Shown piece after piece: positions 20,484 through 29,795 of a DNA stretch of 64,000 bases. Each line of letters opens with the position of its first letter. Position 1 is the stretch's first letter. The notes beneath the pieces were generated by a model, which saw only the letters and a list, made by a program, of their open reading frames with translations, was not told the origin of the DNA and did no database searches. The DNA is from Halomonas halocynthiae DSM 14573. Its GTDB lineage: Bacteria > Pseudomonadota > Gammaproteobacteria > Pseudomonadales > Halomonadaceae. The DNA is taken from assembly GCF_000425725.1 (NCBI RefSeq), contig NZ_KE384439.1:591309-655308 (forward strand), written 5' to 3'. Made by a program: the position numbers and the translations under genes.

Positions 20484-20518
20484 AAAAACCCCTAGCCATT
20501 CCATGGCCGGGGGTTTTT
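20484..20518. terminator. Bidirectional terminator-like hairpin
   Basis: AAAAACCCC...GCCAT and ATGGC...GGGGTTTTT form a long near-perfect inverted repeat with A and T runs at both ends. It lies just upstream of the AT-rich membrane gene and would insulate it from transcription on either strand. Confidence 0.8.
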
Positions 20519-20670
20519 AATGCCGCATCCTTCTGACGAGCCGGAGTCCGTCCCGCGTGCTTCAAGGCGACATTGTCAGCTTGGCAAATTTTCTATCGCG
20601 TTGATGTAAGCCAATGCCGACAGCACGTGTAAGAAATCGCTTACACGGCCCAGCACCTCGCCTGCCTGAC

Positions 20671-20756
20671 TGATCTTGCCCAGTAACAGTGGACACCTCA
20701 AGAATGTTATACACTGCAATGAGGTGAGCCATGGCAAGATCGACGACATCAATGAA
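20671..20756 (+). repeat. Direct repeat copy 2 (IS3-family left-end segment)
   Basis: Second copy of the 86-base segment described at 19644-19729 (80 of 86 identical). This copy continues into the remains of the IS orfA gene. Confidence 0.85.
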
Positions 20757-21034
20757 AAAAAAAATCCTATACCCGTTACTCAGATGCTTACCGGCAAGAA
20801 GCGCTAGCACTTGCTGACCGCATTGGCGTTGCTGCAGCGGCTCGTGAGTTGGGGCTACATTCGAGTCAGCTTTATCAGTGGCGCTCTAAGGTTCAGCAAC
20901 AGCAAGATACATCAGAGCGAGAGCGGACGCTGGCAGAAGAAAACGCTCGCCTGAAGCGACAATTAGCCGAAGCCAATGAGGAGCTGGCTATCACAAAAAA
21001 GGCCGCGGTGTACTTTGCGAAGAGCCTGAAGTGA
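20731..21034 (+). pseudogene. IS3-family transposase OrfA, frameshifted
   Basis: The reading begins MARSTTSMKK at 20731. After a run of ten A residues (20755-20764) it must shift frame to continue as YTRYSDAYRQEALALADRIG, GLHSSQLYQWRSKV and a leucine-zipper-like coiled coil ending ITKKAAVYFAKSLK. Those parts are the HTH and zipper of an IS3-family OrfA. No OrfB (DDE domain) follows; the sequence switches abruptly to an AraC fragment. Slippage on the A-run could in principle restore the frame, but without OrfB the element is dead. Confidence 0.8.
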
Positions 21035-21037
21035 AGT

Positions 21038-21134
21038 ACGCCTTTCCCTGTGAATGTAACGTCGCGGGGTCTCTCCTGTCATCTGCCGAAAAAACTCGAT
21101 GAAGGCACTGTCGCTAGCGAAGCCGAGTGCCGCC

Positions 21135-21142
<8 letters not shown>
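21038..21142 (-). pseudogene. AraC-family regulator, C-terminal fragment
   Basis: The minus strand reads SSEAALGFASDSAFIEFFRQ followed by MTGETPRRYIHRERR, the second helix-turn-helix and end of an AraC-family regulator. Nothing of the N-terminal domain remains. One side is cut by the IS3 orfA remnant; on the other side an MFS fragment on the opposite strand begins. Confidence 0.75.
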
Positions 21143-21692
<550 letters not shown>

Positions 21693-21725
21693 CTAGTGCG
21701 GCGCTTGCCGCTGCCTAGTTGCCCT

Positions 21726-23501
21726 CTACGCAGACGGTTTATCCGCAGAATTATCCGCGTCCTGCGAGCGCTTGCCTTGCCCTTCTCCGCGTGCAGTATC
21801 CTCATGGCTGATAACCATGATTTCTCTTGGCCACCATTCTGGATGGTTGTCGCGGATAAAGGCCATCATTTTCTCGCGAATGTTCATCTCGGCCGTCCAG
21901 CCCGCCATAGGATCGGATGTCATTAAATAGCAAGTGACCGTTTGCGCGTAGGCCGTTTGCTTGGTCACGTAACAAAGCAGTTTATGGTGCTCAATGACAT
22001 TATCTTCTTCCTGGGCATAGGCTAAAAACATCTCCCGCACCTGAGAAATATCAGCGCTTAAATGCAGCGTCAGTTCTAAGAAGCGGTACATTTTCGTACT
22101 CTTCACCGAAAGGTTTTCAAACGGCTTAGACGTAAAGTAGGTAACCGGCACAATGACGCGTCGTTCATCCCAAGAGCGCAGCCGAATAAAGGTATAAAAA
22201 ATGCCTTCGACATAGCACCATTGCCCTTCAAAGATGACCAAATCACCAATTCGTATCGGCTTGGCAAGCGACAGCTGAAAAGAAGAGAGGATATTGCCTA
22301 ACACCGCCTGGCCGGCAATACCTACCAGTACGGTCAGCACACTAGCTGATGCCAACAGCGACAAGCCTAAAGACTCAAACAGCTGGATCTGCCCCAGCAC
22401 ATAAACCGACACACCAATGACCGTGATTAAGATAATCACGCGGCGCAAAGCATACAGCGAGGTTAACAGACGGCGCTTGTCTTTAGGCTTGGTATCGTCA
22501 ATTTCTCCGACTAAGCGCCGTGTCATGCGCAGCATGATCGTGTCGATCAAGCGTAGTGCAATGGTACCAGCACCCCAGGCCATAATTGAGATCAGCAACA
22601 CGCGAAATGTTGTCGTCGCAATAGCGGAAAACGATACAACGTAGTCCAGCAATATCTGTGTTACCAGCGACATAACAATCATCGCCATGGGCACGCCAAT
22701 TTGATCGGCAAAAATAGTCGACACGCCAGAAGGCAGGATGCGTGCCACTAGCCCAACAACGTAGTAAGTAACCACCCCCACCGTACCAATGGCGATTAAA
22801 AAAATCGGGATCGCTAACCATTCCCAAATTTTTAGCACGCCAAACGATGACTTCAACCGCTCTGGAATATAGCTTTCCAGCATGGAAGGACCGTACTCGT
22901 CATAAAGAGCCGGAATAGACGACACGCTCTCTGGCATGACTAGCCAAACAGGATCTTTTTCGCTGATTCGATAACGCCCTATTCGAACATCATAAGCCTG
23001 TCCTTCTATTTTTAATGCTGCCAGCTCTATATTTCGTCGTGGCGACCCCGCTAACGTGTTCTGACCAGAAGCGTCTTCAATCGTTGCGTCCTGGCGAGCC
23101 GGCAAATTCGAGGCATTTAGCCACTCACCACGCTTTAGCACCTCCGCTAACTGCCTCGCAAGCTCGGCTCCTTTCGCCTGCTGCTCGCCTGGATCAATAC
23201 CGTTTAGATTAAGCAAATGCGCGGCTGAGGCGTAATTTCCGCTTTCCGTGAGCGTTAAAAAGCTACGGACCGCTTCCCGTGGCGACATGCGTTTCGCCTC
23301 TTCAGGCACCTCTTCTAGCCCTGTGTTAAGCGAGTCAATAGCGAACCACCGCTCATTTTCGCTCTCATCTCCTTGAGTTTGCGCTGTGCTAACGCTGGAA
23401 AACACCAAAGTGACAACCAGCACGACCCACACAGGCCACACAGGCCACACAGGCCACACAGGCCACACAGGCCACACAGGCCACGAGCTGTTTTTTTTCA
23501 T
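21726..23501 (-). CDS. MscS-family mechanosensitive channel with repeat-bearing signal peptide
   Basis: 591 residues from the ATG at 23501 (MKKNSSWPVW...), preceded by AAGG; an ATG 52 codons upstream is less likely. The signal peptide consists largely of six WPV repeats, encoded by a 9-bp tandem repeat, and ends near SVSTAQT. A periplasmic domain (to about residue 255) is followed by membrane helices, then the MscS core, with the pore helix region LLASASVLTVLVGIAGQAVLGN and the beta-domain start ANPIRIGDLVIFEG-like (here AKPIRIGDLVIFEGQW). Such channels release solutes on hypo-osmotic shock, fitting a halophile. The C-terminal tail is charged. It has no operon partner. Confidence 0.9.
   Translation of the reverse strand: MKKNSSWPVWPVWPVWPVWPVWPVWVVLVVTLVFSSVSTAQTQGDESENERWFAIDSLNTGLEEVPEEAKRMSPREAVRSFLTLTESGNYASAAHLLNLNGIDPGEQQAKGAELARQLAEVLKRGEWLNASNLPARQDATIEDASGQNTLAGSPRRNIELAALKIEGQAYDVRIGRYRISEKDPVWLVMPESVSSIPALYDEYGPSMLESYIPERLKSSFGVLKIWEWLAIPIFLIAIGTVGVVTYYVVGLVARILPSGVSTIFADQIGVPMAMIVMSLVTQILLDYVVSFSAIATTTFRVLLISIMAWGAGTIALRLIDTIMLRMTRRLVGEIDDTKPKDKRRLLTSLYALRRVIILITVIGVSVYVLGQIQLFESLGLSLLASASVLTVLVGIAGQAVLGNILSSFQLSLAKPIRIGDLVIFEGQWCYVEGIFYTFIRLRSWDERRVIVPVTYFTSKPFENLSVKSTKMYRFLELTLHLSADISQVREMFLAYAQEEDNVIEHHKLLCYVTKQTAYAQTVTCYLMTSDPMAGWTAEMNIREKMMAFIRDNHPEWWPREIMVISHEDTARGEGQGKRSQDADNSADKPSA
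23427..23484 (+). repeat. 9-bp tandem repeat (six copies) inside a signal-peptide coding region
   Basis: Six perfect tandem copies of CCACACAGG plus a partial seventh. On the minus strand they encode WPV six times in the signal peptide of the MscS-type channel. The unit is a multiple of three, so copy-number changes would alter signal-peptide length without shifting the frame. Confidence 0.95.
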
Positions 23502-23748
23502 ACCAACCTTGTCATTAAAAGTAAGTGAGCCAAGCAACCAGCCACTAACTGGCAATAAAACCGCCAGCCCTGCGCTGAACACAGTGCATCCATGCCAGTG
23601 GTTGAGCAAAATACAAACGACGTTCTTCAATCCAGCAAGCATCTCGTGTGCCAACACTGCAACACTGAGTCTCAGCTGTACTATCTATTACATGCACCAC
23701 TTAACACGTACCCTTCTTAACCAGCAACGTACTCTTTAAGGAGAAACG

Positions 23749-24630
23749 ATGAAAAAGTTAGTAGGTGTTACCAGCGCTCCACGCCCTCACTGGGTGGGTG
23801 ACGGTTTTCCGGCGCGTTCGCTTTTCTCCTATGGCCCATACTCCGAGCAGTTGAGCCCCTTTTTATTACTGGACTATACAGGGCCCGCCGACTTTACTCC
23901 CACCACGCGGCCACGCGGTGTCGGGCCACACCCGCACCGAGGGTTTGAAACCGTCACGATTGTCTACCAAGGAGAAGTGGCGCACCGCGACTCAACGGGC
24001 AAAGGCGGCGTCATTGGCCCAGGCGACGTGCAGTGGATGACGGCGGGTGCGGGTATCCTGCACGATGAGTTTCACTCGCCCGCGTTTACAGAACAAGGCG
24101 GCACGCTTGAAATGGTGCAGCTGTGGGTAAACTTACCCGCCAAAGACAAAATGGCCACGCCAGGCTATCAGGCAATTTTTAATGCCCAGATTCCTGTGGC
24201 AGCGTTACCTGATCAAGCTGGGAGCGTCCGGGTGGTCGCCGGCAGCTATATAGATAGCAACCATAAAACTCACGCGGGCCCAGCACAGACGTTCTCGCCG
24301 ATGAACGTATGGGATGTGCGGCTAAACGGTGGTAAGACAACCACGCTGACGCAGCCGGATGGATGGACAACTCTGCTGGTCGTGCTAAAAGGGACGGTTC
24401 AAATCAATGGCGAAGAGCTACTGCGCGACGCGCAAGTAGCCGAGCTTTCCAGAGCGGGTGACGCGCTGACGCTTGAAGCCAATAATGACACAACCCTATT
24501 GCTGCTGAGTGGCGAGCCGCTCAATGAGCCAGTGGTAGGTCATGGGCCGTTTGTGATGAATAGCGAACGTGACATCATTGAAGCGATAGAAGACTTTAAC
24601 AACGGTCGCTTTGGTCACATGCCGAGCTAA
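23749..24630 (+). CDS. Pirin-family protein (bicupin)
   Basis: 293 residues, start preceded by AAGGAG. It has the pirin N-terminal cupin metal-site pattern HPHRGFETVTIVYQGEVAHRDS and the GVIGPGDVQWMTAGAGILHDE segment (His and Glu ligands), then a pirin C-terminal cupin (MNVWDVRLNGGKTTTL). Bacterial pirins bind iron; some have quercetinase activity or modulate pyruvate dehydrogenase. The role here is unknown. It is convergent with a second, distinct pirin gene 100 bases downstream. Confidence 0.92.
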   Translation: MKKLVGVTSAPRPHWVGDGFPARSLFSYGPYSEQLSPFLLLDYTGPADFTPTTRPRGVGPHPHRGFETVTIVYQGEVAHRDSTGKGGVIGPGDVQWMTAGAGILHDEFHSPAFTEQGGTLEMVQLWVNLPAKDKMATPGYQAIFNAQIPVAALPDQAGSVRVVAGSYIDSNHKTHAGPAQTFSPMNVWDVRLNGGKTTTLTQPDGWTTLLVVLKGTVQINGEELLRDAQVAELSRAGDALTLEANNDTTLLLLSGEPLNEPVVGHGPFVMNSERDIIEAIEDFNNGRFGHMPS

Positions 24631-24732
24631 TGACGTCGCTATTTAAGCAGCAACTTTTCAAGCAACTTTTCAAGCAACTACTGTTGAAGTAACAACTGGG
24701 CTGGCTTAAATAGCCAGCCCTTCCACCACGAA

Positions 24733-25680
24733 TTAATTACGCTGCTGGCCTGGAAAGGGAATGAATTCTTCATCATCCCCCGGCGGCAATGTAAATCGCC
24801 CATGCTCGAAGTCACCTTCCATCCACGCCTGCTTAGCAGCCGCTAGCTTTTCTCGGGAAGACGCCACAAAGTTCCAGGAGATATAGCGCGGGCCATTGAG
24901 CGTTTCGCCGCCGAGCAGCATTAACCGAGCTCCGCTTTCGCCCGCGGTTACGGTGATGGGATCACCCGGACGGAACACCATCATTCGTCCCGCATCGAAG
25001 ATATCCCCTGCAATGCTAACGCTACCCGACGTTACATAGAGTCCACGATCTTCGTGGCCATCGGGCAAAGGAAGCTTAGCGCCGGGCTGGAGCACTGCAT
25101 CCGCATAGAACATCTCCGAAAAGGTCTGTACAGGCGCCTGCTCACCCCATGCCGTACCAAGAATCAAGCGAACCTCTTTACCCTCACCGTTAAGCAGCGG
25201 CAATGTCTCCTGCCCATGGTGCGCAAAGCTGGCGGGGTTATCTTCGTATGCTTCAGGCAGAGCCACCCACGTCTGAATACCAAAAAGGGAGTGCTTATTT
25301 TGGCGTGTAGCGGGGCTAGTACGCTCGGAATGGGTCACGCCATTACCCGCAACCATCCAATTAACCGCCCCAGGATGAATCATCTGGTTAGTTCCCAGAC
25401 TGTCACGATGCTGGAACTCTCCCTGGTACAAGTAAGTGATCGTAGCAAGTCCAATATGGGGATGAGGACGAACATCGATACCATCCTCTCTAAGAAATTC
25501 AGCGGGCCCCACCTGATCGAAAAAAATAAACGGGCCCACCATCTGACGCCTGGGTGCGGGAAGCGCACGCCGTACTTCAAAGCCACCCAGGTCGTGTGCA
25601 CGAGGCACGATCAGTGTTTCAACATCGTGTAGGTTACCTGCGGAAGGACATTTGGGCTCAATATCGGGCATCCAGCTCAT
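24733..25680 (-). CDS. Pirin-family protein (second copy)
   Basis: 315 residues from the ATG at 25680 (MSWMPDIEPKCPSAGNLHDV), which has GGAGA at good spacing; an ATG 9 codons upstream does not. Pirin N-terminal motifs are VRPHPHIGLATITYLYQGEF and MIHPGAVNWMVAGNGVTHSE, followed by the C-terminal cupin with QTFSEMFYADAVLQPG. It differs strongly from the neighbouring pirin, so the two are old paralogues or independent acquisitions rather than a recent tandem duplication. Function is not assignable beyond iron-dependent cupin chemistry. Confidence 0.92.
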   Translation of the reverse strand: MSWMPDIEPKCPSAGNLHDVETLIVPRAHDLGGFEVRRALPAPRRQMVGPFIFFDQVGPAEFLREDGIDVRPHPHIGLATITYLYQGEFQHRDSLGTNQMIHPGAVNWMVAGNGVTHSERTSPATRQNKHSLFGIQTWVALPEAYEDNPASFAHHGQETLPLLNGEGKEVRLILGTAWGEQAPVQTFSEMFYADAVLQPGAKLPLPDGHEDRGLYVTSGSVSIAGDIFDAGRMMVFRPGDPITVTAGESGARLMLLGGETLNGPRYISWNFVASSREKLAAAKQAWMEGDFEHGRFTLPPGDDEEFIPFPGQQRN

Positions 25681-26139
25681 AGGAGTTTCTCCATAAATAA
25701 TGGACAACGGAGCAATGGCATCATCGATAGTTGCTGTTTCACAAAGCGATTTATTTTACAAAGCTACCGTCTAGCCAATCACTTACTTTAGCAAATAGCT
25801 CAAACGTATTAAAAACACCGAAAACTCACTCATTTTTGGTCAAAATACAGCGTATTTACTTGTCAGAAAACCTTATCAGAGCTTTTTGTCAACATGCTGT
25901 CGCTATTCATTACGTTGCGATAGTCGGGGATATGGTTAGAGAATAATGAGTTTACGGCGTGTAGTGGCCATGGGCGCTCTCCTTGCTGAAGCACACTTAT
26001 TGAAATAGCCCCCGTGACACATTTGTGAACTTTGCGCGATACACTCTTTATCACCCCGTGACTCACCTGTGACGCTGAGCATCTAGGATAGGATTTGAAC
26101 CTGCCAGTTCGGCAGGCTTACTCTTGGGGAGACACCTCT
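25681..26139. promoter_or_regulatory. 459-base intergenic region with candidate operator pair
   Basis: The region is AT-rich between 25740 and 25880 and shows no credible gene. Near the 3' end are two similar sites: CCCGTGACACATTTGTGAA (26011-26029) and CCCGTGACTCACCTGTGAC (26054-26072). Their starts are 43 bases apart, about four helical turns, and each contains a small dyad (CACATTTGTG; TCACCTGTGA). A -10-like TAGGAT is at 26084-26089, so the second site would overlap the -35 region. This suits an OmpR-type activator encoded downstream. The binding protein is inferred. Confidence 0.5.
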
Positions 26140-26427
26140 ATGAACAAGCTGACTACAGTCACTGCTATCTGCTTATTTAGCCTAATGGCAACGGCTAGCC
26201 ACGCCGATGACATGATGTCCGAAGAAGGCATGATGGAAGACGACATGTCTCAGTCTATGGAGAGTGAGTCAATGGAGCATGAGTCAATGGAAAAAAGTGA
26301 CATGGCGATGGATGATATGTCCGACGCGATGGACGGTTCTATGGACGGAGATATGCATGATGACAGCATGTCTGACGATGGCATGGAAATGGAGAAAGAC
26401 ATGGAAATGCAAGACGAGGACATGTAA
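26140..26427 (+). CDS. Methionine-rich acidic exported protein (MrpX-like oxidant sink candidate)
   Basis: 95 residues. The start at 26140 follows GGGGAGA. A signal peptide (residues 1-22, ending ATASHA) leaves a mature chain of 73 residues with 20 methionines, the rest almost all Asp, Glu, Ser and Gly and no cysteine. Motifs such as DDMS and MEKDM repeat irregularly. Downstream lie a response regulator, a sensor kinase and msrPQ. In Azospira a methionine-rich periplasmic peptide scavenges hypochlorite and is repaired by a YedY/MsrP enzyme; I infer the same role here. A Cu/Ag-binding role is the alternative. A 13-base duplication spans the stop codon: the sequence after TAA still encodes DEDI, so the protein may have been slightly longer. 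Confidence 0.8.
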   Translation: MNKLTTVTAICLFSLMATASHADDMMSEEGMMEDDMSQSMESESMEHESMEKSDMAMDDMSDAMDGSMDGDMHDDSMSDDGMEMEKDMEMQDEDM

Positions 26428-26488
26428 GACGAGGACATACAAGCTTCTGCCACACGATTAATCTGAGCACTCAAAAGCTGGGATACCT

Positions 26489-27190
26489 ATGACACGAAAC
26501 GTACTGATTATTGAGGACAACCCGGGTATCGGTGAGCTCGTCCGCATGCATGTGGCCGAGCTTGGCATGAACCCCGTTCTTTGTGAACGGGGTGATACCG
26601 GGCTTGAACGTTTTCGTGAAGGCGGTATCGATCTAGTGATTCTCGACCTGATGCTTCCCGGCTTGGATGGGCTGTCGATTTGCCGCGAAATCCGCTCCGG
26701 CCCAGGTTACGTTCCGGTACTGATGCTAACCGCTAAAAGCACTGAGCTGGACCGGGTTCTAGGCCTAGAAATGGGAGCGGATGATTACCTCACCAAGCCT
26801 TTCAGTGTGGCTGAACTATCGGCAAGGGTGAAAGCCTTGTTCCGACGCGTAGATGCCATGGCATCTGCCACCGTCACGCAACCCAGCCAGCAAGAATTAA
26901 TCACCGACGGGCTGCGCATTGATCCGCTGCGTCGGCGGGTGTTTATAAAAGATCAGCCTGTCGAACTCACCGCCCGAGAATTTGACCTGCTATGGCACTT
27001 TGCCAGCCACCCAGGTCGGGTATTCAGCCGTATCCAACTGCTCGACACGGTGTGGGGCTACAGCCACGAAGGTTACGAGCATACCGTCAATACCCATATC
27101 AACCGCTTACGGGGCAAGATCGAAGCAGACCCCGCTAACCCGGTGTTTATCCAAACCGTTTGGGGGGTGGGCTATCGCTTCCGCGAATAA
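26489..27190 (+). CDS. OmpR-family response regulator (HprR-like)
   Basis: 233 residues. The receiver domain has the acidic pocket (IIEDN), the phosphoacceptor Asp53 in VILDLMLPG, and the switch residues TAK and KPF. The C-terminal winged helix (LTAREFDLLWHFASHPGRVF to VWGVGYRF) is of OmpR type. It sits 61 bases after the methionine-rich gene and 3 bases before the sensor kinase. Similar pairs next to msrPQ in enterobacteria (HprSR, formerly YedVW) respond to oxidants such as hypochlorite and peroxide. The sites at 26011-26072 are candidate targets. Confidence 0.93.
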   Translation: MTRNVLIIEDNPGIGELVRMHVAELGMNPVLCERGDTGLERFREGGIDLVILDLMLPGLDGLSICREIRSGPGYVPVLMLTAKSTELDRVLGLEMGADDYLTKPFSVAELSARVKALFRRVDAMASATVTQPSQQELITDGLRIDPLRRRVFIKDQPVELTAREFDLLWHFASHPGRVFSRIQLLDTVWGYSHEGYEHTVNTHINRLRGKIEADPANPVFIQTVWGVGYRFRE

Positions 27191-27193
27191 GTT

Positions 27194-28693
27194 ATGCTGA
27201 AAACACTCTATACTCGGCTAGCCTTAGGCTTGTTTCTGTTATTGCTCGTCGTCGGCCTGCTATATACCTTCATCAACCTCTATTCGCTGCGTGAATACAA
27301 CGCTTCGGTCAATCAGGCGTTACACCAGAATCTGGCCAAAAATCTCGTGTCAGACAGAAACCTGGTCAGCAACGGGCAACTCGATAGTAGCGCCTTGGAA
27401 GAACTGTTCGCACTCTACATGGCCATTAATCCCAGTATCGAGATCTACCTGTTAGGGCTGGATGGCACCATTCTGTCTTATTCAGCAGATCCAGCGAAGA
27501 TTAAACGCAAGCAAGTCTCGATGGCCCCCATACAGAGGCTGATGGATGACACGAGCCTTTATCCGATACTCGGCGATGACCCCAGAAGTCACGATCGGCA
27601 GAAAGTCTTTTCCGTTACCCCAGTGCCAACAGCAGACAACCCCGAAGGATATCTCTATGTGGTATTACGGGGTGAAGAGTACGACACGGCGGAAACCATG
27701 GCCCGTGGTGGCAAACTACTGGAAATGAGCGCCTGGGCGTTGCTAGTCAGCCTAACCGTGGCGATGCTCGCAGGGCTGACGATTTTCCGCCTACTGACTC
27801 GCCGCCTGAGATCATTAACACGCCGAGTAGAAGCGTTCGAAAACAGCGACATGAGCCAGCCCCAACTCGACAACAAATGGCACGACAAACAGCCCGTGGT
27901 GCGTGACGAGATCGACTATCTGGACGCTACCTTCGACGACATGGCTCGCCGAATTGCCACCCAGATCGAACAACTGACAGAAAAAGATGCCCAGCGCCGT
28001 CGTTTGATCGCCCAGGTATCCCACGACCTACGCACCCCGCTAGCCTCCATGCAAGGCTATATCGAAAGCCTGAAATTAAGGCGTGATCGTCTCAGTCCCC
28101 AAGAACAAGATCGCTTTCTCGATATTGCCCTCAAAGAAGGCCGTCGCTTAAGCCGATTAGTGGATGAGCTCTTCGAGCTTGCCGCACTTGAGGCAAGAGA
28201 GAAACAGCCAGTGCCAGAACCCTTCCCGCTAGCGGAGCTGGTTCATGACGTGGTGCAGAAGCACAACCAAACTGCACGCGACAACCACTTGGCACTAACG
28301 TTAAGTGGCAACCCAGCATTACCAACCGCGTACGCCGACCTAGCGATGACCGAACGTGTGCTGGACAACTTAATCAGCAACGCCATTGCCTACAGCCCCG
28401 CTGGCGGCCAAATCGACGTTGTGCTTAGTCAAACGAATGGAGAACCACAGGTTTGCATACAAGACAGCGGCCCAGGCATTGCAGAACAGGATCTGCCGCA
28501 TATCTTTGACCCGTTTTATCGTGGCGAAACCTCTAGTGGCGCTGGCCATGCTGGGCTGGGGCTGGCTATTGCGCGCAGAATCATGACGCTTCAGAGCGGT
28601 GATATCGGTGTCGAAAACCTAGCCAGTGGCGGGGCATCGTTCTGCATACGGTTACCCACCGCCCCCTCGCCCGCCAACGTTATAAATACGTAA
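27194..28693 (+). CDS. Sensor histidine kinase (HprS-like)
   Basis: 499 residues. Domains in order: TM1 (about residues 8-30), a periplasmic sensor domain of about 150 residues, TM2 (about 178-200), HAMP, HisKA with His277 in AQVSHDLRTPLASMQGYIES, and a HATPase domain with N, G1 and G2 boxes (NLISNAIAYSP, DSGPGIAEQD, GLGLAIARRI). It autophosphorylates and passes phosphate to the adjacent regulator. The periplasmic domain has a few methionines but no cysteine pair, so the sensing chemistry is not obvious. The gene is directly coupled to the regulator gene (3-base gap). Confidence 0.93.
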   Translation: MLKTLYTRLALGLFLLLLVVGLLYTFINLYSLREYNASVNQALHQNLAKNLVSDRNLVSNGQLDSSALEELFALYMAINPSIEIYLLGLDGTILSYSADPAKIKRKQVSMAPIQRLMDDTSLYPILGDDPRSHDRQKVFSVTPVPTADNPEGYLYVVLRGEEYDTAETMARGGKLLEMSAWALLVSLTVAMLAGLTIFRLLTRRLRSLTRRVEAFENSDMSQPQLDNKWHDKQPVVRDEIDYLDATFDDMARRIATQIEQLTEKDAQRRRLIAQVSHDLRTPLASMQGYIESLKLRRDRLSPQEQDRFLDIALKEGRRLSRLVDELFELAALEAREKQPVPEPFPLAELVHDVVQKHNQTARDNHLALTLSGNPALPTAYADLAMTERVLDNLISNAIAYSPAGGQIDVVLSQTNGEPQVCIQDSGPGIAEQDLPHIFDPFYRGETSSGAGHAGLGLAIARRIMTLQSGDIGVENLASGGASFCIRLPTAPSPANVINT

Positions 28694-28778
28694 TAACCTA
28701 GAGAGTTGGTTGTGATAACTCTCATGCAAACTGGTTGTAGTAGTCATCCCCTTTCCCCATAGCGAGTGGAGACACCAC

Positions 28779-29795
28779 ATGCTTATAAAGATCGCCAAAC
28801 CGAGTGATTTACACGAATCCGATGTAACACCGGAATCTATTTACCTCTCCCGGCGGCGCTTTATGGGCGGTATGGCGGGCTTATGCGCGGGGCTTGCCCT
28901 CTCCGGCCACGTCCGCGCCAACGAAGATTATTCTGATGTGCCGGAAGGCGATGCTCCTGCCTGGCTAAGGGAAAAAATCAGCGACACCCAATGGCGAGCC
29001 ATCACCCCCAGCGACCCTGACAACGATAAAATCGCCCCTTTTGACGATGCCAGCGGCTACAACAACTTTTTTGAGTTTGGCACCGATAAACGCGACCCCG
29101 CCCGCCATGCAGGCAGCCTGGAAACCCAGCCCTGGAGCGTGGTAGTTGATGGTGAAGTGAATAACGGTGGGCGCTTTACCCTAGAAGACTTCGCTAAGCC
29201 TGCGCAGTTTGAAGAGCGCATTTACCGCCTGCGTTGCGTAGAGGCGTGGTCGATGGTGATTCCCTGGCTTGGCATCCCCCTTGCGGAAGTGATTCGGCGT
29301 GCCGACCCCACCAGCAACGCCAAGTACGTGCGCTTTGAGACCCTGGTGGACCCAGAGCAAATGCCTGGCCAGCGCTCCTCGTTCTCGATAATCGACTGGC
29401 CTTACGTGGAAGGTTTACGCCTAGACGAGGCCATGAACCCACTAACACTGCTCGCCATGGGCATGTATGGCCGTGAACTGCCCAACCAAAATGGCGCACC
29501 CTTGCGGCTGGTGGTGCCCTGGAAATATGGCTTCAAAAGCATTAAATCGATTGTGCGTATCTCACTGGTGGAAGAGCAGCCGGTCAATTCCTGGCAACGA
29601 ATCGCCGCCGATGAGTATGGCTTCTACGCCAACGTTAACCCACAAGTTGACCACCCACGCTGGAGCCAAGCCACCGAGCGGCGGCTTCCCAACAGCCTGT
29701 TCAACTCTAATACCATTGATACCCAGATGTTTAACGGCTATGCCGACGAGGTCGCCGAGTTATATGCCGGCATGGATTTAAGGAAGCACTACTAA
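28779..29795 (+). CDS. msrP: Periplasmic methionine sulfoxide reductase, molybdopterin subunit
   Basis: 338 residues. A Tat signal with SRRRFMGGMAGLCAGLALSG lies at about residues 24-43. The sulfite-oxidase-fold molybdopterin domain has its predicted Mo-ligating Cys153 in YRLRCVEAWSMVIPW, and the family motif WKYGFKSIKSIVRI is present. MsrP reduces methionine sulfoxide in periplasmic proteins using electrons from the quinone pool through MsrQ. The stop shares one base with the msrQ start. Its location behind a methionine-rich exported protein and a two-component system suggests regulated repair of an oxidant-absorbing substrate. Confidence 0.95.
   Translation: MLIKIAKPSDLHESDVTPESIYLSRRRFMGGMAGLCAGLALSGHVRANEDYSDVPEGDAPAWLREKISDTQWRAITPSDPDNDKIAPFDDASGYNNFFEFGTDKRDPARHAGSLETQPWSVVVDGEVNNGGRFTLEDFAKPAQFEERIYRLRCVEAWSMVIPWLGIPLAEVIRRADPTSNAKYVRFETLVDPEQMPGQRSSFSIIDWPYVEGLRLDEAMNPLTLLAMGMYGRELPNQNGAPLRLVVPWKYGFKSIKSIVRISLVEEQPVNSWQRIAADEYGFYANVNPQVDHPRWSQATERRLPNSLFNSNTIDTQMFNGYADEVAELYAGMDLRKHY

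Noticed and set aside
23427..23484. 9-bp repeats as a CRISPR-like array
   Set aside because: Units are contiguous without spacers and lie within coding sequence of a signal peptide.
26264..26461. Alternative plus-strand frame over the methionine-rich gene
   Set aside because: It has no ribosome site and no signal peptide; the other frame has both and a sensible gene context.
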